A stretch of DNA of 64,000 nt from Muribaculaceae bacterium (lineage in GTDB: Bacteria; Bacteroidota; Bacteroidia; Bacteroidales; Muribaculaceae): the NCBI GenBank assembly GCA_017557425.1, contig JAFYYU010000003.1, positions 1-64,000 on the forward strand, in the 5' to 3' direction. Positions 55,900 through 63,238 of the stretch are shown one piece after another (positions within the stretch are counted from its first letter, which is position 1; each line of letters opens with the position of its first letter). A program made the translations under genes and the position numbers. The notes under the pieces are model-generated. The model worked only from the letters and a program-made list of their open reading frames with translations, made no database searches and had not been told where the DNA came from.

Positions 55900-57033
55900 A
55901 TGAAGAAAAGTCTCACGACAATCGCCCTGGCACTGGTGACGGCATTTGCCGCGACTGGCCAGCTGGTGCTCGATTGGTGTGACTTCTGGAAACTCTTCAA
56001 GGAGGCCCCGTTCGAGTCTTGCCATGCCTCGACCATTGCCGAGACCGCCGACGGCGACCTGGTTGTGGCCTGCTTCGGGGGCAGTTACGAGGGCTGTGAG
56101 GACGTGTGCATCTGGGTAACCCGTTTGCCCAAGGGAGATTTCATGTGGACCACGCCCGTCATCGCTGCCGACGGTGTACTGAACGACAGCGTGCGCAAGG
56201 CATGCTACAATCCAGTGCTGCAACCCATGCCCAACGGCGAGTTGTGGCTTTTTTTCAAAATAGGCTCCTGTGTGGCCGACTGGACGGGATGGCTCACCAA
56301 GTCCGTTGACGGCGGCAAGACGTGGAGCCCGCGCGAACCCTTGCCCGAGGGCTTCCTCGGCCCCACCAAGAACAAGCCTCTGCTGCTGGGCGACCGCCTG
56401 CTGTGCCCGTCGAGCACCGAGAAGGACGGTTGGCGCATCCACTTCGAGATCCTGGACCTGAACACGGGCGAGTGGCACAAGACGGGCCCCATCAAGGGCG
56501 CCAAAGCCCTCACCACGATGGACAAGGGCAAGCACAATGCACATCCCCAGGAAATCATGTGCATCCAGCCCACCCTGCTCCCGTTGCCTGACGGCTCCAT
56601 CAAGGCCCTGTGCCGCACCAAGAACGGGCGCATCGCCACGACCACAAGCCATGACGGCGGTGAGACCTGGGGCGAGGTCAAGCTGACCGACCTTCCCAAC
56701 AATAACAGCGGCATCGACGCCGTGGCCCTGAACGACGGCAACTACATCCTCGTTTATAACCCCGTGAGCGTCAAAGCCGGCAAGGAGATGGGACCACGCA
56801 CCCCCCTAGCCGTCGCAGTCAGCGACGACGCCGAGCATTGGCACATCATCAAGGAGTCCACCGAGAGCTCCGCACCGCAAGGCGAATTGTCCTATCCCTC
56901 GGTCATCCAGGGCTCCAACGGCCACATCTACATCACTTTTACCTGGCTGCGCCAGTGCATCGCCCTAGATGAAATCGTCCTCAAGAAATCGTTAGTCAAA
57001 ATGACCAATAACGGATGGAGTATAGATAACTAA
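55900..57033 (+). CDS. Secreted sialidase-like (BNR/Asp-box) protein
   Basis: 377 residues with a signal peptide. The six-bladed propeller is marked by Asp boxes SVDGGKTWS near 131 and SHDGGETWG near 250, and a FESCHASTIAETADGDL start that fits the first blade. These features match the BNR_2 neuraminidase family, but the complete Arg triad and Tyr/Glu nucleophile pair of true sialidases cannot be confirmed by eye, so it may act on another glycoside. It probably faces the periplasm or surface. Second gene of the 55.4 kb operon. Confidence 0.75.
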   Translation: MKKSLTTIALALVTAFAATGQLVLDWCDFWKLFKEAPFESCHASTIAETADGDLVVACFGGSYEGCEDVCIWVTRLPKGDFMWTTPVIAADGVLNDSVRKACYNPVLQPMPNGELWLFFKIGSCVADWTGWLTKSVDGGKTWSPREPLPEGFLGPTKNKPLLLGDRLLCPSSTEKDGWRIHFEILDLNTGEWHKTGPIKGAKALTTMDKGKHNAHPQEIMCIQPTLLPLPDGSIKALCRTKNGRIATTTSHDGGETWGEVKLTDLPNNNSGIDAVALNDGNYILVYNPVSVKAGKEMGPRTPLAVAVSDDAEHWHIIKESTESSAPQGELSYPSVIQGSNGHIYITFTWLRQCIALDEIVLKKSLVKMTNNGWSIDN

Positions 57034-57050
57034 CATTAAAATGCTTTATT

Positions 57051-57617
57051 ATGGAAGAGAATAATGAACAGTATCTGCTGGAACTGCGGCAGCGCATCAA
57101 CGCAAAGGCCGAGGAGATGGTCAAAATAAACTATTCAGGGGGCACAAAACCCAGCAAGACAGTTCGCAGGATAGCTATCGCTGTTTTAGTCGCACTATTT
57201 GTCTGGATCGAGGTATTTTTATATAATAAGAATGATTTTTGGGAAACCAATGCTTTGATGGGCGTTTTCATCATTGTCAGTTTTATTGGACATTATCTCA
57301 TGACCCTGATCATGCGACACTTTCTCACAAGCATGAAAAATGCCAGTACAGCTCCACAGCATTATCGGGCAGTGAAACGGTTAATCCTAACCCACAAATT
57401 GCGATATTTGATCTCGCTTGCTTTGGGATGGGCAGCCGGGGGTGTTGTCGCATATCGTTTAGGATCAGCATATTACTGGTCTAGCATTCCTGCAGCTACA
57501 GCTTGTTTCATTGGCACGATTATTGGTGCAGCGATGCGTAATTGGTACCTTGATGAGGATTTTCGTTATGACGTTGAGGAACTTGGCGATTTGATTAAAC
57601 AAGAGAGCGCTGATTAA
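57051..57617 (+). CDS. Hypothetical membrane protein (188 aa)
   Basis: 188 residues. A charged helix (1-40) is followed by four hydrophobic segments (about 42-58, 68-88, 115-130 and 137-155). AT-richer than its neighbours. No family recognised. It starts 17 bp after the sialidase-like gene and ends 3 bp before the 2H phosphoesterase, so it is probably cotranscribed. Confidence 0.65.
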   Translation: MEENNEQYLLELRQRINAKAEEMVKINYSGGTKPSKTVRRIAIAVLVALFVWIEVFLYNKNDFWETNALMGVFIIVSFIGHYLMTLIMRHFLTSMKNASTAPQHYRAVKRLILTHKLRYLISLALGWAAGGVVAYRLGSAYYWSSIPAATACFIGTIIGAAMRNWYLDEDFRYDVEELGDLIKQESAD

Positions 57618-57620
57618 ACG

Positions 57621-58151
57621 ATGAAAACTTATCTCGAAATAAAAGTGCCCATCTCCTTTGACGATTACTGGTTCAGGGAGTTGCGCGACCTGCTGCGCGG
57701 CGTCGACATACGCTGGCAGCGCAATTATTACCACATCACGATGGCTTTCCTGGACTTTGCCCCCGACGGCGTGAACATGGTACCTGGGCTCAACAATCTG
57801 TTAGACGATGCAGTGGCTCCCGCCATTACCTTCGACACGCTCGACGCCTTTGCCTCGGGCCCCCACCGCCAGGTCATCCACCTCACCACTACCGACGCCC
57901 CGCAGGACTTCCTGGCGCTGGTCGAGGATATCAGGCGCTTTTTCAAGGCTAAGGGCTGCGTCCTCCAATCGGACTTCAAACTTCACGTCACCCTGGGTCG
58001 TGTGCAGGACCCACGGATGAACGTGCACAAACTCAAGGACATCATCAGCCTGGTGGATCTGCCCGACATCACCCTCGACCTGACCGAGGTAGATTACCGC
58101 GTCTTTAAAGACTACGGCAAACCCCTCGCCCACTGGAGCCTGAGCCTGTAA
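57621..58151 (+). CDS. thpR: 2H phosphoesterase, RNA 2',3'-cyclic phosphodiesterase (ThpR-like)
   Basis: 176 residues. Two HxT motifs, YHITMAF near residue 39 and LHVTLGR near 122, are the catalytic pair of the 2H superfamily. ThpR opens RNA 2',3'-cyclic phosphates or acts as an RNA ligase in vitro. The gene lies 3 bp after the preceding membrane protein and ends the operon before a terminator. Confidence 0.88.
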   Translation: MKTYLEIKVPISFDDYWFRELRDLLRGVDIRWQRNYYHITMAFLDFAPDGVNMVPGLNNLLDDAVAPAITFDTLDAFASGPHRQVIHLTTTDAPQDFLALVEDIRRFFKAKGCVLQSDFKLHVTLGRVQDPRMNVHKLKDIISLVDLPDITLDLTEVDYRVFKDYGKPLAHWSLSL

Positions 58152-58178
58152 CCCCTCCCACAACCTAAATCGGTAAAA

Positions 58179-58217
58179 AAGCCGCCGGGTCATTTGGGAC
58201 TCAGCGGCTTGTTGTTT
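58179..58217 (+). terminator. Terminator after thpR
   Basis: AAGCCGC and GCGGCTT pair across a large loop, followed by GTTGTTTCTTTT. Confidence 0.6.
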
Positions 58218-58234
58218 CTTTTGTCGAGTTAAGA

Positions 58235-58684
58235 TTACTCGGGATTGGTACGGATTTCGTAGATGACCTTGGCAGCCTCGGCTACCGTCTCGATGGGCGA
58301 ACCTGAGGGGATGATGCTCTCGGTGTTAGCCATGTCAGGGTTGGCGTACTGGTCAATGATGTCGCCATGCTCGTCATAGACCGACACCTGAACAATATTA
58401 AAATTGTTCCAATCGTCGGTGAACTTGTAAAGCGTGAGCTTGTAAGCCACCGTCTTGTCATATCCACGTTCACGGGAGTAAATTGCTCGGCTCTCGGGCA
58501 CATCAAACGAATTGCGCACCCAAACCAGATAGCTCTTGCCATTATCGGTTGTCGAAATCTCGGGATTGACGGCAATAGTCTCACCGCCACTGGACAACAC
58601 ATCAAACCAGTCGGTTGCATGAGCCGCTGGAGCAGCAACCATCAGCGCCATCAGCGCCATCAAAGTCACAAATAGTCTTTTCAT
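58235..58684 (-). CDS. Small secreted protein (surface-adhesin E-like)
   Basis: 149 residues with a signal peptide ending in AAPAAHA. The body (WFDVLSSGGETIAVNPEIS ... LVWVRNSFDVPES) resembles the small surface-adhesin protein E family, but the match is by eye and weak. The frame could begin at a GTG (58696); the ATG at 58684 is preferred. A TACCTTTG -7 box is at 58721-58728 on the minus strand. Divergent from the 58.9 kb gene. Confidence 0.65.
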   Translation of the reverse strand: MKRLFVTLMALMALMVAAPAAHATDWFDVLSSGGETIAVNPEISTTDNGKSYLVWVRNSFDVPESRAIYSRERGYDKTVAYKLTLYKFTDDWNNFNIVQVSVYDEHGDIIDQYANPDMANTESIIPSGSPIETVAEAAKVIYEIRTNPE

Positions 58685-58720
58685 TCTGTCTTTCACAAAT
58701 TATCGTTTTCAGTCTGGCGG

Positions 58721-58728
58721 CAAAGGTA
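58721..58728 (-). promoter_or_regulatory. -7 box of the adhesin-E-like gene
   Basis: TACCTTTG on the minus strand, 36 bp before the ATG. Confidence 0.5.
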
Positions 58729-58821
58729 TATAAAAAAAGTATTAGTTTACAGTTTCTGGTCACCAGTTTTTTCTTTTTTCGCTTTTATTAATAAAACAAG
58801 CCCACTTTCTATCAAAAAAAC

Positions 58822-58852
58822 TTGCACAAATCATACATTAAAACTAATTTTG
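58822..58852 (+). promoter_or_regulatory. Promoter with short leader ORF before the 58924 gene
   Basis: TTG (58822-58824), 20 bp, TAATTTTG (58845-58852). A five-codon ORF (ATG ATA CTT TTT TCC, then TAG) starts at 58860, about 3 nt from the predicted transcription start. Confidence 0.65.
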
Positions 58853-58883
58853 CAGCAATATGATACTTTTTTCCTAGCAAGGC

Positions 58884-58916
58884 TGCTTCGTCGTGAGACG
58901 GGGCGCTTTTCTTTTT
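58884..58916 (+). terminator. Leader hairpin, possible attenuator
   Basis: TGCTTCGTC and GACGGGGCG form a nine-bp stem (three G-U pairs) capped by GTGA, followed by TTTTCTTTTT. It sits between the promoter and the ATG at 58924. Confidence 0.55.
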
Positions 58917-58923
58917 CAGGACA

Positions 58924-59397
58924 ATGGGGTTGCTCATGAAGCGAGAGCATCCCGACCTGTTCCGCGTCCAGCGCAACGTGACAGCGGCAGGCTCCGCGTT
59001 TTCGGCCATCGGCAACCGTTTTCTGCTCGACCGCCCTGTCCGGCTCCAGGTGCAGTGTTCCCGCCGCCTTACTGAAGCAGAAATACAAGAAACGGTCAAG
59101 AAGTACCTTGCTGCAACCCGACAGGGCGCCGTACTTGTCTCGCCAGCCATCTCACCTGGCGAAAAAGCGGTCATGCGTGCCGCCTTCGACGAAGGCTTGC
59201 CCTTGATTTTTCTTCAGGAAAACGGCTTTACCGACCTTGCAAAGCCCGGTGGCGGCAGAATGAAGGCCTGCGTAAAAGGGCAATTGCTCATCCTCGCTCC
59301 GTGGGAGCATCACAATGAAGCACTGACCATCAACCGTGGCCAGTGCCTTAAACTCAACGATCTCGCCCGCCTCATCTGCGAGTGTAACAATCCGTGA
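58924..59397 (+). CDS. Unrecognised protein, Rossmann-like (DprA/SLOG-like?)
   Basis: 157 residues, cytoplasmic. The C-terminal half (GAVLVSPAISPGEKAVMRAAF ... PLIFLQENGF ... LLILAPWEHHNE) looks like a Rossmann-type fold similar to DprA or other SLOG-superfamily proteins, which bind nucleotides or nucleic acid. The N-terminal motif KREHPDLFRVQRNVTAAGSAF is unfamiliar. The DprA nucleotide motif is not complete, so DNA-processing activity is not claimed. Starts at 58924 or at the in-frame ATG 58936. Its stop abuts the convergent MerR gene with no space. Confidence 0.65.
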   Translation: MGLLMKREHPDLFRVQRNVTAAGSAFSAIGNRFLLDRPVRLQVQCSRRLTEAEIQETVKKYLAATRQGAVLVSPAISPGEKAVMRAAFDEGLPLIFLQENGFTDLAKPGGGRMKACVKGQLLILAPWEHHNEALTINRGQCLKLNDLARLICECNNP

Positions 59398-60225
59398 TTA
59401 TTCTATCGGGATTTGGATAACGGACAGCCATTTCTCGGGGTCTTCCTGGTTCCAGGCTCCATCAACGTAGCAGGTCCGAGGATGACCGGCAATCTTGTGG
59501 CCCTGCTCCTCCATATAGCGGAAGGCTTCGGTGTAGGACTCATAGAAACGCTCATAGGGGCCGATATGCTTCATGCAGAGCGCCTTGGGTACTTCTGGCA
59601 GGCGTTTAAACTGGATGATGTTGCTGTCGGTGCCCATTTCCTCGACCTGTTCGCAATACTCGATGTCGATGTCAGTAGGGGTGTATTCCTTGTTGTGCTC
59701 GATGGTGAAGCAGTAACCCGGAGGCGGACACTTGCAGCCCAGGCGTTGCATCTCGGGAGCAATTATATTGACACATAAAGGCCCCAGGGCAGCGTAATTG
59801 GGGATGACTTCACGATGACTTGCCACAATGATTTCTGGCAAAGACTGAATGCTGAATTTTTCCATTGTCTTCATTTCTTTGCGAGAGTTCCTCCAGTCGA
59901 GCAGTCGTTCACGACGGGCTATCAGTTGCTGCAACTGCGCTTCCGTGTCCTTGATCTTCGCGTCAAGTTGGCGGATGCTGGGGGTGTGCGAATCGTCTTC
60001 GTACAATTCCTTGATCTCCTCCAGCGTGAATCCGAGCCGTTGCAAATCACGGATGGTGTTCAAACGTTGCATCTGGTCGATGCTGTAATAGCGATATCCC
60101 GTCCACTCGTCCACCTCGTCAGGCAGGAGCAGCCCCTTCTGTTCATAGTGACGCAACGTCTTTACGGTAACCTGCATCAACCGTGAGAACTCTCCGATTT
60201 TTAATTTTGTTTTCTTACTCATCAT
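59398..60225 (-). CDS. MerR-family regulator with GyrI-like ligand-binding domain
   Basis: 275 residues. The MerR winged helix is at 8-75 (KIGEFSRLMQVTVKTLRHYEQKGLL with the Tyr-rich WTGYRYYS). A coiled coil (80-110) is followed by a GyrI/SoxS-effector-like domain (about 118-275) that binds small ligands, often multidrug-type compounds. This is the BmrR-like layout. A perfect 16-bp palindrome lies inside the spacer of its own promoter, which is the operator position for MerR proteins. It probably regulates itself, and perhaps other genes. Confidence 0.92.
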   Translation of the reverse strand: MMSKKTKLKIGEFSRLMQVTVKTLRHYEQKGLLLPDEVDEWTGYRYYSIDQMQRLNTIRDLQRLGFTLEEIKELYEDDSHTPSIRQLDAKIKDTEAQLQQLIARRERLLDWRNSRKEMKTMEKFSIQSLPEIIVASHREVIPNYAALGPLCVNIIAPEMQRLGCKCPPPGYCFTIEHNKEYTPTDIDIEYCEQVEEMGTDSNIIQFKRLPEVPKALCMKHIGPYERFYESYTEAFRYMEEQGHKIAGHPRTCYVDGAWNQEDPEKWLSVIQIPIE

Positions 60226-60251
60226 CGTACGACATTTTTGCTAAGCGACAA

Positions 60252-60284
60252 CAAAATTAGGGCATGCCCTAAGGGACGAGTCAA
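60252..60284 (-). promoter_or_regulatory. MerR promoter with palindromic operator in the spacer
   Basis: On the minus strand TTG (60282-60284), then 22 bp, then TAATTTTG (60252-60259). The perfect palindrome TTAGGGCATGCCCTAA (60257-60272) begins inside the -7 box and fills the adjacent part of the spacer. The longer-than-usual spacer fits the MerR mode of activation by DNA distortion. Confidence 0.7.
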
Positions 60285-60417
60285 GTACCATCAATGGATT
60301 TAACACAAGTTTAACAGTTGCCTGGTTTTTGTCGCCATCTATGCGTCACACTTCTCGTAGTTCAACCCGCAAAAGGCAATCATATCACTCATTTCAGACA
60401 TATAAATCTTAAACCAT

Positions 60418-61308
60418 TCATTTTCTCCACCGTTTCAGCATGGGAAAGAAGCCTTGCATCATCTGGACGTATTCTTCCCTAGTTATGGGCTTGGGCATCT
60501 GTTTGTTGACCTCGTCGATAAACTGTGCGCAGTGCTCAATCATCTCGTCCATCGTGCAGTCCTGCAGGAACTGGCCATCCTTGTAGCAATACTGGCAATA
60601 GTCGAAGTTGATGCTGCCGTCGGCGTTGGTGCCGCAGTCCTCGTTGCGCATCAACGGCATGCCGCAACTCTGGCAGAACTGGGGCAACTGCCCGGGCCGC
60701 AACGTCTTTTCCTTAGCGGGAAAAGTCGCCTCGTAGGCATTGAAATCCTCAGGACGCTCGTCAGCCACAAAGTAGCCACGGGGCGGGCAATAAGTCGCCT
60801 CGGTGATGCCATTGTTTTTCAGCCAGCCAGGAATGAGCTCCTGGGCGAGGAAGTATGGCACCTCGGCCTCCCGCGGTTCGGCATGGTAATGAATGCCCAG
60901 TTTGCTGGCCAGGCCAAAACCGGCATGACGGTAAAAGTCGATGTTCCCCTCCATGCACAGGAAGCCGACGCCCATGTCGCGGGCCTTTTCAAGGGCATAG
61001 TTCAACAGTTGCAGGCCATATCCCTTGTGTTTGTACTCAGGGTGGATGCTGATGGGCCCGAATGTCCATGACGGTACTTTCTTGCCGTCGTCAAGTACTA
61101 GTTCCGCCTTGGAAAACATCACGTGACCGATGATCTTGCTGTCCTCCTCCATCACCAGGTCGAGTTCGGGGACGAAGTCGGGGTTGCTGCGGTACTGGTT
61201 GAGCACGAAATGCTCGGTGCATCCGGGACGATAGACATTCCAGAAGGCCTCACGGGTGAGGTTCTCCACCCCACGGTAATCACTGGGTTGTTCTAAACGT
61301 ATTTTCAT
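60418..61308 (-). CDS. GNAT acetyltransferase fused to a zinc-ribbon domain
   Basis: 296 residues. Residues 1-150 are a GNAT domain (EYKHKGYGLQLLNYAL near 91 carries the acetyl-CoA loop). Residues 205-265 form a zinc-ribbon region with FCQSCGMPL and YCQYCYKDG (four Cys), and a helical C-terminus follows. It lies 192 bp upstream of the MerR gene on the same strand. The substrate is not evident; the ribbon may recruit a protein target. The ATG at 61308 gives a complete start. Confidence 0.82.
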   Translation of the reverse strand: MKIRLEQPSDYRGVENLTREAFWNVYRPGCTEHFVLNQYRSNPDFVPELDLVMEEDSKIIGHVMFSKAELVLDDGKKVPSWTFGPISIHPEYKHKGYGLQLLNYALEKARDMGVGFLCMEGNIDFYRHAGFGLASKLGIHYHAEPREAEVPYFLAQELIPGWLKNNGITEATYCPPRGYFVADERPEDFNAYEATFPAKEKTLRPGQLPQFCQSCGMPLMRNEDCGTNADGSINFDYCQYCYKDGQFLQDCTMDEMIEHCAQFIDEVNKQMPKPITREEYVQMMQGFFPMLKRWRK

Positions 61309-61418
61309 CTTTCTTGTTCTTCTAGAGTTGATACTAATTTGTAAATTTCGGCAGAAAAAATGATGTGTTTTTGTTTCTTATTGGCATTCAATAATTTACA
61401 ATAACACATCATTTACCT

Positions 61419-61493
61419 TGGTGAACCCGTGGGGAGTCGAACCCCAATCGAAGGAACCGGAATCCTTTATTCTATCCATTGAACTACGGGTCC
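61419..61493 (-). tRNA. tRNA-Arg (anticodon CCG)
   Basis: On the minus strand a complete cloverleaf is seen: acceptor GGACCCG pairing with CGGGTTC, D-arm GTTC/GAAT, anticodon arm AAGGA-TTCCGGT-TCCTT with anticodon CCG, and T-arm TGGGG-TTCGACT-CCCCA. The discriminator is A and CCA is encoded. It reads CGG arginine codons. Confidence 0.95.
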
Positions 61494-61543
61494 AGAAAAC
61501 CGCTTTTTGGGCGATAGCGACGACAAAATTACTGCATTTTTCA

Positions 61544-61551
61544 TAACTTTG
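61544..61551 (+). promoter_or_regulatory. -7 box of ung
   Basis: TAACTTTG, 26 bp before the ATG. Confidence 0.5.
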
Positions 61552-61577
61552 CAACTCGTAATCTAAAAAACCGAACT

Positions 61578-62243
61578 ATGACAGTACGCATAGAGCCATC
61601 GTGGAACAGAGTGTTAGCGGCTGAATGGGAAGCGCCCTACTTCAAGCAGCTGACCGACTTCGTCCGTCATGAATACCAGACACGGCAAGTGTTTCCTCCC
61701 GGCAGGCAGATATTTGCTGCTTTTGATGCAGCGCCCTTCGACCAGGTCAAAGTGGTCATTCTGGGGCAAGACCCTTATCATGGCTTGGGCCAAGCCAACG
61801 GGCTGTGTTTCAGCGTTAACGAGGGTGTTCCGTTTCCTCCCTCGCTGATGAACATATTTAAAGAGGTTCACGATGATGTGGGCGCTCCGATTCCCGAGAG
61901 CGGGGACCTGTCACGCTGGGCTCGACAGGGCGTGCTGCTCCTGAATGCCACGCTCACGGTACAGGCACACCAGCCTCTGTCCCACCAGGGCAAGGGTTGG
62001 GAAGAATTCACCGATCATGTCATCGCCCACTTAGCCCGGGAACGCGAACACCTTGTATTCATGCTCTGGGGCTCATATGCAAAGCGTAAGGGGGCATTCA
62101 TCGACCGCAACCGCCATCTGGTGCTCACCGCGGCCCACCCTTCTCCCCTGTCGGCCAACCGAGGCGGCTTCTTCGGGACACATCACTTCTCGCGCGCCAA
62201 CGACTATCTCGTCCAACATGGCATGGCCCCGATAGAGTGGTAA
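61578..62243 (+). CDS. ung: Uracil-DNA glycosylase (family 1)
   Basis: 221 residues. GQDPYHG near residue 63 holds the catalytic Asp and the water-activating loop; HPSPLSA near 188 holds the catalytic His and the DNA-intercalating loop. The enzyme removes uracil from DNA as the first step of base excision repair. A standard-length, complete gene. Confidence 0.97.
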   Translation: MTVRIEPSWNRVLAAEWEAPYFKQLTDFVRHEYQTRQVFPPGRQIFAAFDAAPFDQVKVVILGQDPYHGLGQANGLCFSVNEGVPFPPSLMNIFKEVHDDVGAPIPESGDLSRWARQGVLLLNATLTVQAHQPLSHQGKGWEEFTDHVIAHLAREREHLVFMLWGSYAKRKGAFIDRNRHLVLTAAHPSPLSANRGGFFGTHHFSRANDYLVQHGMAPIEW

Positions 62244-62261
62244 AAAAATTTAGCAAAGGCT

Positions 62262-62291
62262 TTGCCGTTTCAGAAAATGGTTGTATCTTTG
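62262..62291 (+). promoter_or_regulatory. Promoter of rpsO
   Basis: TTG (62262-62264), 19 bp, TATCTTTG (62284-62291), leader about 35 nt. Confidence 0.7.
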
Positions 62292-62330
62292 CACCGCTTT
62301 TCGAAACATTTTTTATAAATATTTTTTGTA

Positions 62331-62606
62331 ATGTACTTAGATTCAGAGAAAAAGAAAGAGATCTTTGGCACTTACGGCAAAAGCAATACTGACACTGGTT
62401 CTCCCGAGGCCCAGATAGCATTATTCTCATACCGTATTGCCCACTTGACCGAGCACTTGAAGGTCAACAAGAAGGATCATACGACTCAGCGTTCGTTGAA
62501 GATGCTCGTTGGTAAGCGTCGCAAATTGCTCGATTACCTGATGCGCAAAGACATCAACCGCTACCGCGCTCTCATCGCAAAGAAGGAACTCGGTATCCGC
62601 AAGTAA
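62331..62606 (+). CDS. rpsO: 30S ribosomal protein S15
   Basis: 91 residues, with TGSPEAQIALFSYRIAHLTEHL and the basic GKRRKLLDYL block that contact 16S rRNA helices in the platform. A complete, standard-length S15. Monocistronic with its own promoter and terminator. Confidence 0.97.
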   Translation: MYLDSEKKKEIFGTYGKSNTDTGSPEAQIALFSYRIAHLTEHLKVNKKDHTTQRSLKMLVGKRRKLLDYLMRKDINRYRALIAKKELGIRK

Positions 62607-62634
62607 TCCTCAACGACGAGAAACTCTCAACAAA

Positions 62635-62664
62635 AAACCGCCGCACTGGTTGCGACGGTTTTTG
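62635..62664. terminator. Bidirectional terminator between rpsO and the HD gene
   Basis: AAAACCG-C-CGC and GCG-A-CGGTTTT pair, with T-runs on both strands. Confidence 0.8.
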
Positions 62665-62668
62665 TTAT

Positions 62669-63238
62669 CTATAATATATCGCCGGGGTCGCCAAAAAGGG
62701 CAACGAGGGCATCAAACCGCTGTAGTGTGTCTCCGCCGAACTTGGCCAGCGACCGGCGGGCTCGTTCCATGGTCTTGGGGGGCTCGTCAAGACGGCTCTT
62801 GCTGAAGAACTTGTCGGCATAACAGATGACCTTCTCCTCAAGGCTCTCGGGCAAGAGATCGCGAGGCGGATCGATGGGCAGATGTTGGGCGACAATCTCA
62901 GCTGCGGTGATGCCTGCACCCGTGTGACGCTCACACACCCTGCCATGCCTGAAAAGGCCCATGCTGTCAAGCATACGGCGTCCAATAACACCATGCAGAA
63001 TATATGGTTCGGTGCCGTAGCAGTGGATTCCGGGAGCGTCGGTGCGGCACATGCCGATGTCGTGCAGCATCGCTGCCTCTTCAACAAACTCGATATCGAT
63101 GGGAACACCCGCGTCAATCTGGCGCTGGCTCAAAGCGACAGCCAGATCAGCTACACGGCGGCTATGAGAAACCAACACCCGGTAATCGTCGTTACCGGGT
63201 GTATAGTATCGTTCAATGATTGACAGGCAGTCTAACAT
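62669..63238 (-). CDS. HD-domain hydrolase
   Basis: 189 residues. HSRRVADLAVALS (near 25) and AAMLHDIGM (near 56) supply the H...HD metal ligands. HD-domain proteins of this short kind hydrolyse nucleotides or phosphomonoesters; the substrate is not predictable. Its ATG overlaps the stop of ilvE by one base (TGATG on the minus strand), so the two are coupled. Confidence 0.88.
   Translation of the reverse strand: MLDCLSIIERYYTPGNDDYRVLVSHSRRVADLAVALSQRQIDAGVPIDIEFVEEAAMLHDIGMCRTDAPGIHCYGTEPYILHGVIGRRMLDSMGLFRHGRVCERHTGAGITAAEIVAQHLPIDPPRDLLPESLEEKVICYADKFFSKSRLDEPPKTMERARRSLAKFGGDTLQRFDALVALFGDPGDIL

Noticed and set aside
55900-57033. Assignment as a confirmed sialidase
   Set aside because: Asp boxes are clear but the full catalytic set could not be verified by eye, so it is only called sialidase-like.
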